Assembly: GCF_002161765.1 (NCBI RefSeq)
Contig: NZ_NFIN01000007.1
Span: 103,269 to 167,268 of the forward strand
Source of the DNA: Bacteroides sp. An322
GTDB taxonomy: Bacteria > Bacteroidota > Bacteroidia > Bacteroidales > Bacteroidaceae
Direction: 5' to 3'
DNA length: 64,000 nt
The notes beneath the pieces are model-generated. The model was not told where the DNA came from. It did no database searches and saw nothing but the letters and a program-made list of their open reading frames with translations. This document shows positions 54,119-63,267 of this stretch, piece after piece. Every line of letters begins with the position of its first letter. Within the stretch, counting starts at the first letter, position 1. A program made the position numbers and the translations under genes.

Positions 54119-55180
54119 ATGAGCAATAAACAAGAAGATAGAACTGTCATATTAGATAATGGAGAGATTGCCAAGGCAACTTTCCCTGTTGTTGTTTCTG
54201 CAAGCCGAAGCACAGATATACCGGCATTCTATGCCGATTGGTTCTTTGAACGACTAAAAAAAGGCTATTCGGCATGGACAAACCCATTCAATGGGAAAAA
54301 ATTTTATGTCGCTTATGAAGACACTCAGTTCATCGTCTTTTGGTCGAAAAATCCTCGTCCTCTTCTTGAGCATATAGATTATTTACGAGAAAAAGATATT
54401 GGCTGTTATATTCAATATACTCTCAATGATTATGAGAACGAAGGATTAGAGCGTGGTGTACCTCCAATTAAAGAACGTATTGAAACATTCAAATTGTTTG
54501 TTGATAAACTTGGAAAGGGCGCGGTAGTTTGGCGTTTTGACCCTCTTATTCTTACAGATAAGATAGACATTGATAAGCTTCTGCAAAAGATAGAGAATAT
54601 AGGGGAACAACTTCAAGGATATACAGAAAAACTCGTTTTCAGTTTCGCAGACATATTGTCATACCGCAAGGTTAAGTCAAACCTTGAACGTAACCATATC
54701 AACTACCTTGATTGGACAAAAGACCAAATGATAGAGTTTGCTGAGAAACTTGTTAGTCTTAATAAAGCAAAAGGATGGAACTATAATCTTGCTACTTGTG
54801 GAGAAACCATCGACTTAGATGGAATAGAACATAATCATTGCGTAGATGACAAACTTATGGTACGTTTTGGTTATACATCTAAGAAATTGATGGATTTTTT
54901 AGGAGTAGAATTTATTGATAGAAATAATCCGCAATTTCTCTTTTATGAAGATGTTGCAATTTCGTTAGATGGCAATCGGTATGCGATAATCAACAAAAAG
55001 AATAAGGATAAAGGACAACGCACGGCTTGTGGCTGTATGAAAAGCAAAGATATAGGCGAATACAATACATGCCCACATTTGTGTGAGTATTGTTATGCCA
55101 ATGCAAGTAAGGAAGTGGCAGTAGCAAATTGGAAGCGACATCAATTAAATAAGAACAATGATTCAATAACTGAAAAATGA
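54119..55180 (+). CDS. DUF1848 protein with C-terminal CX3CX2C cysteine cluster
   Basis: The 353-residue soluble protein has the DUF1848 opening VVSASRSTDIPAFYADWFFE, then FIVFWSKNPRPLLEH, WRFDPLILTD and LVFSFADILSYRKV. Near the C-terminus GCGCMKSKDIGEYNTCPHLC continues into EYCYAN: Cys304, Cys306 and a radical-SAM-like triad Cys318, Cys322, Cys325. A cluster at the C-terminal rather than N-terminal end of a barrel-type protein is unusual. No biochemical function is established to my knowledge. Its stop codon overlaps the start of the helicase gene (ATGA at 55177-55180), so the two are translationally coupled. Confidence 0.85.
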   Translation: MSNKQEDRTVILDNGEIAKATFPVVVSASRSTDIPAFYADWFFERLKKGYSAWTNPFNGKKFYVAYEDTQFIVFWSKNPRPLLEHIDYLREKDIGCYIQYTLNDYENEGLERGVPPIKERIETFKLFVDKLGKGAVVWRFDPLILTDKIDIDKLLQKIENIGEQLQGYTEKLVFSFADILSYRKVKSNLERNHINYLDWTKDQMIEFAEKLVSLNKAKGWNYNLATCGETIDLDGIEHNHCVDDKLMVRFGYTSKKLMDFLGVEFIDRNNPQFLFYEDVAISLDGNRYAIINKKNKDKGQRTACGCMKSKDIGEYNTCPHLCEYCYANASKEVAVANWKRHQLNKNNDSITEK

Positions 55181-58100
55181 ATATTCCTCATCAATTGATT
55201 CTTAATCGTAAAAAATGTATTTCGTTTTCAGGAGAGGACAATAATGTTGTTTTATCCTTTGAAGACGGAAGTTCTGTTGAGATTAAGTTTCCTACAGTTA
55301 CAGATATAATATTTATTGGTGAAGGATGTTATGACATAAACAATTATTATAATGAAACCTATTTAATATCTACTTATTGGAATTTTACAAAGGAAAAATA
55401 TTGTCCAATACTATTTAAAACAGGACAATGGTTTTTCATAAATGAATATCTTGAAATTGTTTACGATGAATGGTATTATTCTATTGGAATCATCCATCAT
55501 GGACATACATGCTATCAACCTCCTATAGCAAATGAAGTTGTTATAGAAGATAAAGGATTCTTAGTAACAAAAAATGATGGTATACAATATGTATATGAAT
55601 CTGAATTGGACACTCGGCTAAAATTATTACAAAGTAATGCGTATTACAAAACGATATTAAGTCATTTTCCACTTACAATTGATAAAATAATACAAACGGC
55701 AGAAACCGATATACCTCAACGCTTTCGCTCTATGCCGTGGGCATATAGCGATGCTGAAGGTAGAACTTTGGAACATGGGACTGCCATACTTGAGACGGAA
55801 GAGTTATGTTCTGCCTATCTAGCTGCCTATGGCAGGATGCATCGTGAAAAACTTTATTTTGCATTGGACGAGACAAAAGAAAAAGGTAATTTCCCTTATC
55901 GTGAACTGCATAACGGAGTAGAACTATTTGATTGGGGTTGTGGGCAAGGTATAGGTTCAATGGCAGTTATAGAAAACTTAAGGAAAGAGGGATTGCTGTC
56001 TTGCCTAAAGAAGATAACCTTGGAGGAACCATCAGATGTTGCACTGGCAAGAGCCGTACAACATGTAAAGCATGCTCTCGGTACCGATTCTAACGCAACT
56101 GTCAAGCAATATTCCGAATACCTTCCATCTGACTATAGTTCCAAAAATACAATTCAAAGTATTGCGGTAGAACAACCATGCGCCATTCATATATTTTCCA
56201 ATGTACTTGATATTGAATCTGTAAGTCTTAAAGGCGTTTCCAAATTGATTACATCTTCTGGTGTAAAGCATATTGTATTGTGTATCGGTCCTGCCAATCT
56301 TAACGAAAGTAGAATAAATGCCTTTAAGAACTATTTTAAGGACAACGACATACAAGTGTTTACGGATTATCGAGAAACGAAATTTGGCAAGCACCCAAAT
56401 GGAAGAAATTATGGATGCCTAATCAAAAGCTTCGCATTCTCGCTGGATTCTGCAGAAAGTGTTCTTCATAAATACAAATGTTTTGCTCCTATACAATTAT
56501 TCGCTTGTTATGCGGAGACAATGCCCGAACCAAAGAATAGGAGCATAAAAGATGGAGCTTTTGAGATTATAGCCCCATTTGATATGACAGTACACAAAGG
56601 GTTGAATCCCATTCTAGCACTTGTCAGCAATCTCATATCAAGGGGCATCCCAACGTATGCAAGTGAATACATTACTACGGCTCTTTCACACCGAGGTGAA
56701 AGGGAAACATCATTAAAAGCAATAGCCCGAATACAAAAGACTATTGTTGAAGCAATGATAACAGGGCGGCTTAACGTTCAATCTGCTGAATGGAATGTCT
56801 TGATTATAGAAGATGGTATGGATATTGCCGATATAGCAGTCAGGGATTTTGTTGAAATGTACAATAATGTCATTGCAATGACAGAGGGCTACGACGACAT
56901 GTTGTTACCACATATAAATATCGTAAAGGTTTCTTCTGTCAAAGCAGATAATATTTTTGACATTGTTATTGATGTATCTGTAAACAAGTATGCCGATTTT
57001 GAACATATAGTATTCTCGAAATACAAGGCTAAGAACGATTGTTATTTTATTGTTCGCTCTTCCAAATTAGTTTACGAACCACGTATACTTTATACTACAG
57101 AACGCATTAAATATAAATCGTTTGTAGAAAAAGAATCAAGTGGAAAATATATTGTAAATGAGGCGACAGCATCTCATCTCAGATATTTCTTAAAACTTAT
57201 TTTCAGGAAAGAAGATTTTCGCCCAGGACAATTACCTATACTTAACAGAGCTTTAGGATTAAAGAGCGTGATTGGTCTGTTGCCGACAGGAGGGGGTAAA
57301 TCCCTAACTTATCAGTTGGCTGCAATGCTTCAACCTGGTGTTACATTAGTTGTTGACCCATTGAAAGGTTTAATGAAAGACCAGTACGATGGACTAATTA
57401 ACACAGGAATTGATTGTATTTCATTTATCAATGCAGACATTACAATCAATCCAGAAGAAGCACACAAGCGAGAACAAGCTCTTACTGGTTCTCAGATACA
57501 AATTATGTTTCTCTCCCCCGAACGTCTTTGTATTCATCGTTTTAGGGAAGTATTACGTTCTATGCGAGAATCTGGTGTATATTTTTCGTATGGCGTAATA
57601 GATGAAGTACACTGCGTTTCAGAGTGGGGACATGATTTCCGATTGTCCTATCTTCATTTAGGACGTAATCTGTATAACTATGTCTTACCCAAAGAGGTTG
57701 AAGGTGCAGATAATCACATTTCCCTTTTTGGTCTAACAGCGACTGCTTCATTCGATGTGTTGGCAGATGTGGAACGTGAATTATCTGGCAGCAATTCCTA
57801 TTCATTGGAAGATGATGCTACGGTCAGATATGAGAATACCAACAGATTGGAACTGCAATATAACATTTATCCAGTTGATACTTCAAATGCAAAGAATGTA
57901 TGGGATGTTGGTGACATTAAAGAGAAATGTCTCATTGATGCAATCAATGATGCAACAAAAAAGATACAGGAGATACAGACTGATGAAAATATCAATGATA
58001 TAAAAGTGCACTTTTTGGATAGAGAAAACATTTCAGACAAAGAAGTTATATCCAGCGTTAATTCTGTTGATCTCTATACACATATTGATAAAGATTGGTA

Positions 58101-59769
58101 TAGTGTAAGTCATACAGATACGGCTGGTATCGTGTTCTGTTTACGTGCCTCTGAAAAAAGCAATTTAAGTGTTCCTTCTGTTGCCAAAAAACTAAAAACA
58201 TGTAATATCAATGGCTTCTCCACTTATAAAGGAGGCGATGATACGCAGTGTCAAGAAGAATTCTTGCATGGCAATACACAGTTGATGGTGGCAACAAAAG
58301 CTTTTGGTATGGGTATAGATAAGTCAAATGTGCGTCTTACATTTCATTTGAATTATCCGGGCTCTTTGGAATCTTTTGTACAGGAAGCAGGACGTGCTGG
58401 AAGGGACAAGAAAATGGCATTGGCTACCATAATGTATTCGCCTAAAAAATTCTGGGACAAAAATGCTCGGACAAATGAATGGAAAGAATATTCGGCAGAT
58501 TACACTAATAATAAATTTTTCTATGATAGCAATTTCCTTGGAGAAGATTTCGAATTGTATGTAATGGAGTTGCTGATGAATGGGTTGCCTTTGCAAATAA
58601 GCAATGAAGAAATAGCTGGTATAAACGAAACTCTTTTCGGAAAAAGTACGGGAATACTTCAATTTATCAATAGATATCCTAAAGGGACAACTCTTACCTA
58701 TTATGTTTCTTATATTGAAGATGATTATATCCTTGACATGTATAATGAACGTTTGACAGAAAAGCAGATGCCATTATTCAATACCCCAAAGGCAAAATAT
58801 CTGAAAAATGAACGTGGCTTTAGTTATACACGTGATTTCGGTTCGACTAATTACAAAGATGCTATACAAAAAGCTATCTATCGTATGTGCATTATTGGAC
58901 TGATAGACGATTTCACAGAGGACTATGCAAAGAAACAATTTCGCATCACAACGATTTGTCAGGATGATTCACGTTATTATGAATATCTCAGTTCCTATTA
59001 TCGAAAATACTATTCTGAAGATAGAGTTGAATCAATGCTTAATGAAGTTAGACAGATAGCGCAAGGCGAAGGTGTTATTATGGCTTGTTTGAAGCATCTC
59101 ACTTCATTTGTCTACAGAAGTATTGCGGACAAAAGAGCTAGAGGTATCTTGGATATGGAGCAATTCTGCAATATGGCGATTACTTCAGACAAGGATTGGA
59201 AAGAAACGAATGAAGATTTAAAGGATTTCATCTATTACTACTTTAATTCTAAATATGCAAGAGAGGGATTTGTCACTTATGATGCAAGTGTGAAGCAAGA
59301 AATACCATTTTCTCTTAAAGATGACACCAATACTGATTTTCACTTAGAGAACGAAACAACCAGTTTTGAACTGGTCAAGAAATATATGCGAGTTGTAGAT
59401 GCGGACATTGTTAATAACGATGCTCAGAAAGATAATGTTAAGCATTTACAAGGGGCTATTCGACTTATTCGCAGGGCAGCTGCAGAAATGAACCCGGTTC
59501 TTAATTTGTTAAATATTTTCTGCACATTATTCCTCGGACAACAAGATAATGAGATGTTAGAAGAAGAAATTTGTAACGATTACGAAGAAGTCATCGATTA
59601 CTATACTTCGAAAAATAACATAAAAATTTTGGATGAGTATGCAGAACTGCTTATAAGTCATGCGGCAATAGATGAATATAGAAAGGATTATCTTCAAAAA
59701 TTGTCCACTTATATTCAATTAAAGAGACATTTGAATAGTTTAAAAAATATCGTATCTAAATACAAGTAA
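55177..59769 (+). CDS. Methyltransferase-like / RecQ-like helicase fusion, 1530 residues
   Basis: Residues 1-200 are unassigned. Residues about 245-420 contain a SAM-methyltransferase-type motif ELFDWGCGQGIG (252-258) in a Rossmann-like setting. Residues about 430-670 are unassigned. From about 690 a superfamily 2 helicase follows: RPGQLPILNRAL, Walker A LLPTGGGKSLTYQL (Lys708), DEVHCVSEWGHDFR (809-812 DEVH, in place of RecQ DEAH), LTATAS, MVATKAFGMGIDKSNVR and QEAGRAGRDKK (from Gln1069). A winged-helix-like part lies near 1220-1270. No RecQ zinc cysteines or HRDC are evident. It probably acts on DNA in the cytoplasm. It overlaps the DUF1848 gene by 4 bases and is followed after 1 base by the coiled-coil gene. 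Base composition is visibly more AT-rich than the core genes. Confidence 0.85.
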   Translation: MNIPHQLILNRKKCISFSGEDNNVVLSFEDGSSVEIKFPTVTDIIFIGEGCYDINNYYNETYLISTYWNFTKEKYCPILFKTGQWFFINEYLEIVYDEWYYSIGIIHHGHTCYQPPIANEVVIEDKGFLVTKNDGIQYVYESELDTRLKLLQSNAYYKTILSHFPLTIDKIIQTAETDIPQRFRSMPWAYSDAEGRTLEHGTAILETEELCSAYLAAYGRMHREKLYFALDETKEKGNFPYRELHNGVELFDWGCGQGIGSMAVIENLRKEGLLSCLKKITLEEPSDVALARAVQHVKHALGTDSNATVKQYSEYLPSDYSSKNTIQSIAVEQPCAIHIFSNVLDIESVSLKGVSKLITSSGVKHIVLCIGPANLNESRINAFKNYFKDNDIQVFTDYRETKFGKHPNGRNYGCLIKSFAFSLDSAESVLHKYKCFAPIQLFACYAETMPEPKNRSIKDGAFEIIAPFDMTVHKGLNPILALVSNLISRGIPTYASEYITTALSHRGERETSLKAIARIQKTIVEAMITGRLNVQSAEWNVLIIEDGMDIADIAVRDFVEMYNNVIAMTEGYDDMLLPHINIVKVSSVKADNIFDIVIDVSVNKYADFEHIVFSKYKAKNDCYFIVRSSKLVYEPRILYTTERIKYKSFVEKESSGKYIVNEATASHLRYFLKLIFRKEDFRPGQLPILNRALGLKSVIGLLPTGGGKSLTYQLAAMLQPGVTLVVDPLKGLMKDQYDGLINTGIDCISFINADITINPEEAHKREQALTGSQIQIMFLSPERLCIHRFREVLRSMRESGVYFSYGVIDEVHCVSEWGHDFRLSYLHLGRNLYNYVLPKEVEGADNHISLFGLTATASFDVLADVERELSGSNSYSLEDDATVRYENTNRLELQYNIYPVDTSNAKNVWDVGDIKEKCLIDAINDATKKIQEIQTDENINDIKVHFLDRENISDKEVISSVNSVDLYTHIDKDWYSVSHTDTAGIVFCLRASEKSNLSVPSVAKKLKTCNINGFSTYKGGDDTQCQEEFLHGNTQLMVATKAFGMGIDKSNVRLTFHLNYPGSLESFVQEAGRAGRDKKMALATIMYSPKKFWDKNARTNEWKEYSADYTNNKFFYDSNFLGEDFELYVMELLMNGLPLQISNEEIAGINETLFGKSTGILQFINRYPKGTTLTYYVSYIEDDYILDMYNERLTEKQMPLFNTPKAKYLKNERGFSYTRDFGSTNYKDAIQKAIYRMCIIGLIDDFTEDYAKKQFRITTICQDDSRYYEYLSSYYRKYYSEDRVESMLNEVRQIAQGEGVIMACLKHLTSFVYRSIADKRARGILDMEQFCNMAITSDKDWKETNEDLKDFIYYYFNSKYAREGFVTYDASVKQEIPFSLKDDTNTDFHLENETTSFELVKKYMRVVDADIVNNDAQKDNVKHLQGAIRLIRRAAAEMNPVLNLLNIFCTLFLGQQDNEMLEEEICNDYEEVIDYYTSKNNIKILDEYAELLISHAAIDEYRKDYLQKLSTYIQLKRHLNSLKNIVSKYK

Positions 59770-59770
59770 C

Positions 59771-60145
59771 ATGATAGACGAAAAAATAAACAAAACTTTG
59801 TCCGAATTGGAAGCAAATCTTCGAAATGTAGAATCAGCTCGAAAGCAGGTTGAAAGTACTGTTAATTCATACGAAGGAATCAAGGCTGTAACTGCAAATT
59901 ATGTAAAGAACCTTTCTTCTATAGAAGACAATTTGAAGGAACTTATAAAAGCCATTGGGAAAGATTATGAGAGAACAACCACGTCGTGCAATTCTTTAAT
60001 TTCTAAGATTAACGATGCAGTAGACGACATAAAAGACGAAGTATCTTCCCAAATAGAAAAATTTCACAAAAAGTTTATGTATATCATTATATGTAACGTG
60101 ATTATTTGGGTTACTATGCTAATACTTTTCTTTATAAACAAATAG
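59771..60145 (+). CDS. Coiled-coil protein with C-terminal membrane anchor
   Basis: The 124 residues begin with a long charged helix predicted as coiled coil (SELEANLRNVESARKQVEST; KINDAVDDIKDEVSSQIEKF), followed by a single hydrophobic segment FMYIIICNVIIWVTMLILFF near 101-121. The topology suggests an inner-membrane tail anchor with the coiled coil in the cytoplasm. The start codon is 1 base after the helicase stop, so it is the third coupled gene of the operon. No family is recognised. Confidence 0.8.
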   Translation: MIDEKINKTLSELEANLRNVESARKQVESTVNSYEGIKAVTANYVKNLSSIEDNLKELIKAIGKDYERTTTSCNSLISKINDAVDDIKDEVSSQIEKFHKKFMYIIICNVIIWVTMLILFFINK

Positions 60146-60183
60146 TATTTGCGACAATTAGAAACAACAAAAATAATTACGTA

Positions 60184-60531
60184 ATGAAAGATTCAGTCTC
60201 TTCGCAAATCTTCCAAGACATTCAAACTGCATGGAACACATTAAATCCTCAGCATATTATAAAGCACTTGGACAAGTGTTTTATTTATAATTCCCAATGG
60301 GTATTTGAGTCTCTTGATTATGAGAGGTATATCTCATATTTAACGGGAAAGTTTAATAAAATAAGAGAAACTGGTTGCATTGTAGAAGCTACTATTGTTG
60401 ACGGAGCAGTTAGACTTAATCAAAATGGTAGTATTGCATTTTATCGAGTGAAGATAGAAAATGGAAAAATAATCAAAGGTGATGGCTTTCCACATCGTTT
60501 TTCGTGTCTCTTAAGTAAAATAAGCCGTTAG
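60184..60531 (+). CDS. Small NTF2/SnoaL-like protein of unknown function
   Basis: 115 residues, start at 60184 (MKDSVSSQIFQDIQTAWNTL); a longer reading into the preceding gene has no support. The helices then QHIIKHLDKCFIYNSQWVFE and a later sheet (VDGAVRLNQNGSIAFYRVKI) resemble NTF2-like cone folds, weakly. The last 20 residues overlap the antisense end of the pseudogene at 60473 and may be foreign sequence gained at the island edge. It lies 38 bases after the coiled-coil gene. Confidence 0.6.
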   Translation: MKDSVSSQIFQDIQTAWNTLNPQHIIKHLDKCFIYNSQWVFESLDYERYISYLTGKFNKIRETGCIVEATIVDGAVRLNQNGSIAFYRVKIENGKIIKGDGFPHRFSCLLSKISR

Positions 60532-61233
60532 CTGGCACTTGAAAAATTAATTGTTCAGATTCGGCTTTTTTTCTTTCGACTACTTCCCATTCATTGTTGT
60601 TCCAATAATATAATTCGTATGTTCTTCCGGATGTGATACGGCCATCTTCGATTCGTGGGCAATATCGTATTTCACAGATGCTTTGTGGTTTCCCTAAGTC
60701 TAATCCGGTCCAGGCAAAATCACCTTTTCCTTCAGGTGCGTCGAAAAAGGTATAGATGTTTCCGTCAAAAGCTTTGTCGCAAGTTGTCGTGCCGTTGTAC
60801 CAAGCACCCGGTGTTCCTATGTTTTTCCCTGTCAACTTTTTGCCTTTTTCTCCATAAAATTCAATTTCGGCTACATTGCCATTCCCTCCTTTGGGAGAGA
60901 AGACATAACGTACATAACGGTAAGCTGTCATATCGGGCACTCGGATGGTCTGATAATCAGCCTTAGGCATATCTTTTATTGTGTATAATGTTTTCTTATC
61001 GGCGAAATCTGCTTGATTAGCTCCTTCGAATACGCCTTCTTGCATACGGTATAGCATAGATTGGTCCAGCCCTATGTCGGTTACGATTGCGGTCTCTCTG
61101 TTCGTTGGATCAGTTTTTTCCTGCTGAATCTAAAATACCGCTTTGATAATACCGCTTCGATGTCTGCCGGATATGGTGTGCGGTTGCAGGATAAAAATAA
61201 AAAGAAAATACTAAAATAGTACAAGTATTTCAA
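60473..61233 (-). pseudogene. Discoidin-domain lipoprotein remnant with internal deletion and frameshift
   Basis: Two pieces of one gene remain. The N-terminal piece (61233 down to about 61100) reads LKYLYYFSIFFLFLSCNRTP YPADIEAVL, a lipoprotein signal; its start codon is now TTG. The C-terminal piece (60473 to about 61110) reads VTDIGLDQSMLYRMQEGVFE and then a discoidin/F5-8-like domain (YVRYVFSPKGGNGNVAEIEF, FAWTGLDLGKPQSICEIRYC). The large middle part expected in such proteins is missing. The pieces are in different frames, and an A-run near 61115 (GGAAAAAACTG) would restore the frame if one base shorter. The 3' end stops abruptly where the NTF2-like gene begins. Confidence 0.75.
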
Positions 61234-61256
61234 GGTGATTTGGATTGAAGAATGTT

Positions 61257-61289
61257 CCTTGCTCCATGGCAATTGCCAACGGAGCAAGG
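61257..61289. terminator. Hairpin upstream of the discoidin pseudogene
   Basis: CCTTGCTCC (61257-61265) and GGAGCAAGG (61281-61289) are perfect reverse complements around a loop containing GGCAATTGCC. It separates the pseudogene from the next minus-strand gene, so it may be that unit's terminator. Confidence 0.55.
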
Positions 61290-61434
61290 AAGCTGGTTAA
61301 TATTTCAAATCCTCAAATGGGATCTCAAAGAAATCAGAACAATAGAATTGGGTTACAATTCCTTTATCGTTATATATTTTGCAAAAGATAAATTAGATAT
61401 CTTTGTAAATAACGATTTAGCTCATCAATCTGTC

Positions 61435-61872
61435 TTATTCGCAAATGAGTGTGGTAATTATATTGTATTTTAAGTTTTTCAGTATCAATGTAGAGCTAGT
61501 ACATTCTTGTATTTCGTAATTTAAGACTTCATAATAATATGATTGGTTATTAGCTGATTTTTTCTTATTGTTGACAACTAAATATTTTCCTGATTGGCTT
61601 TTCCCGATTTTAGTTGAGTTAAAAGTGTTTTCAGGGGTATCTGATAAATAATAGTCATTTGAATATTCATATCTTTTATTTCCGGGTGAAATCATGAAGG
61701 TTGTTTCTTTTGTAGTGGAATATATACATCCTTGTGGGTATGAGGTGCTTCCTTCAGGCAATTGTATTTTCCATTCTTTATTGATCAACATGTCGCTTGT
61801 TATTTTTATTTGTGCTTGTGTGTTTTTTGTAAAGCATAGAATCATTATGTATAAAAGTATATATTTTTTCAT
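61435..61872 (-). CDS. Small exported protein, possible partner of the upstream peptidase-like lipoprotein
   Basis: 145 residues with a signal peptide (MKKYILLYIMILCFTKNTQA). The mature part (ITSDMLINKEWKIQLPEGST, TTKETTFMISPGNKRYEYSN, LNYEIQECTSSTLILKNLKY) has the alternating pattern and NKEWKI opening of lipocalin-like beta-barrels seen in Bacteroides. It follows 7 bases after the peptidase-like lipoprotein and could be its inhibitor, immunity protein or substrate partner; that is inference from position and size. AT-rich. Confidence 0.65.
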   Translation of the reverse strand: MKKYILLYIMILCFTKNTQAQIKITSDMLINKEWKIQLPEGSTSYPQGCIYSTTKETTFMISPGNKRYEYSNDYYLSDTPENTFNSTKIGKSQSGKYLVVNNKKKSANNQSYYYEVLNYEIQECTSSTLILKNLKYNIITTLICE

Positions 61873-61879
61873 AATCTTT

Positions 61880-63267
61880 TTATTTTACTCCTTTTATTAC
61901 TATTTTATAACTCCCTTTGATGTATGATTGGTTAACGGAATAACAGTATCCTTTTTCAGGGTTCATATAAATAAGGTCACCATTAGCTTTATAACCAACA
62001 ATTATAATGTTATGTGTTGAATTTAGTATGCTGCTTGGTATGTCAGTCATAATAACATATCCTTTATTTATGACTGTTTTGTAATCTGAAAAAGTTGTTG
62101 TATCGAAGAAGTTTGAAACAAGTTCTTTAACTTGATCGAAACCAACAATTCCATCTTTATATATGTTTATTTTAAATGTTTGTAAAGCATATAAATCGTA
62201 TTCACCTTGATTTGCGTCACCTCCAAAAATATTATTGTTTATATATTCCATACTTGATGTCACACAGGTATTAGGTAATTGTTTGTTCATTGTTACTTTT
62301 AGATTCTTTTTAACTAATTTGTCTCCAGTTTCAGCTTTGTATTTTACTGGAGTTTTGTTGCTTTGGCTATTCGTTCCTCCATCATGGCTTCCTCCATTGT
62401 AATTTCCATTACCTTTTCCGGGTGGTTGTATGGGTGGTATGGTGCTCGATCCGGGCGGCAGGTCTGGATAAGGCGGATTGGGAGGAGGTGGCAGCGAAGG
62501 TACAGAAGGTGTTGGATTGGTCGGTTCTACGAAGACAGGAGGTAGCATACCTCCAGACATTTCTCCGCTTCGAGTCAAGGTACGAACTGTGCGTTTCAGG
62601 CTTTTGGCTCCGATGAGTAGTTTCATGGCTTTCAGTTTGGCAAGGTAATCAAGTTCTTTGTCAAACAATGAAACAATGTCGCACAGTTCTCCGTTCCGGT
62701 AGCGTTCCACCTGTACGGTGAGGTTGGTGGTGACGGTAGAATACATCACTGTACCGCTGAAACGAGTATCAAGGTCACCTCCATAGAACATGGAAGCGAT
62801 TTTTTCTCTGTTTAGCGTGGCATGTTCCGCATCGGGAATGATGGTAGCGATGTAGAGACCGTATACATCTTCTTCCAGCGATTGAGCTATGACCAGTTTC
62901 TGCAAAAGTGCAGTGCGGTATGTATCGGTACGGATGGCACTGGTATCGATATCCACATAGAAAGAACCTTCATAGGTAGCTTCAGTCACCAAGGCACATC
63001 GAATCCTATAGTGGCTTCTTCAGGTTGCGAGAATACTTTTACTTCCTCCCATTTGGGCGAGATGCATCCGGGATGCAGTCCGCTGATTTGGTAGTCAATG
63101 TCCTGAGAGGCATAATCCTCAAAAGCGGCACGTGCTTTCAGTACGGCGGGGCTTTGGCTGATGCCTGTAGATGTAGGGCTTAAGTCGTTTCCTTCCTGTA
63201 GGCAGGAATGGAACAGCAACAGTCCTAAGCACAAGGATAGAAATCTTACAAAATATTTCATTCGCAT
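61880..63267 (-). pseudogene. Frameshifted lipoprotein with Pro-rich hinge and papain/C39-like C-terminal domain
   Basis: Residues 1-93 (from 63267, or Met at 63261) read MRMKYFVRFLSLCLGLLLFH SCLQ, a lipoprotein signal, and continue to EEATIGFDVPW then stop. The rest runs from about 62996 to 61880 in another frame and begins LVTEATYEGSFYVDIDTSAI. One extra T in CCTTGG near 62994 would join the frames, giving about 463 residues. The order is lipobox, conserved module (AQSLEEDVYGLYIATIIPDA), proline hinge (SVPSLPPPPNPPYPDLPPGS), then a C-terminal domain with NTCVTSSMEYINNN (candidate Cys), STHNIIIVGYKANG (His) and YMNPEKGYCYS (Asn), the layout of papain/C39-like peptidases. It may be a polymorphic secreted effector. 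The frameshift could also be a sequencing error. Confidence 0.65.

Noticed and set aside
58324..58662. 112-residue minus-strand frame inside the helicase gene
   Set aside because: It is antisense to conserved helicase motif VI and carries no feature of its own.
61252..61473. 73-residue plus-strand frame
   Set aside because: It starts inside the perfect hairpin at 61257-61289, has no recognisable motif or promoter, and its end overlaps the antisense end of the exported-protein gene.
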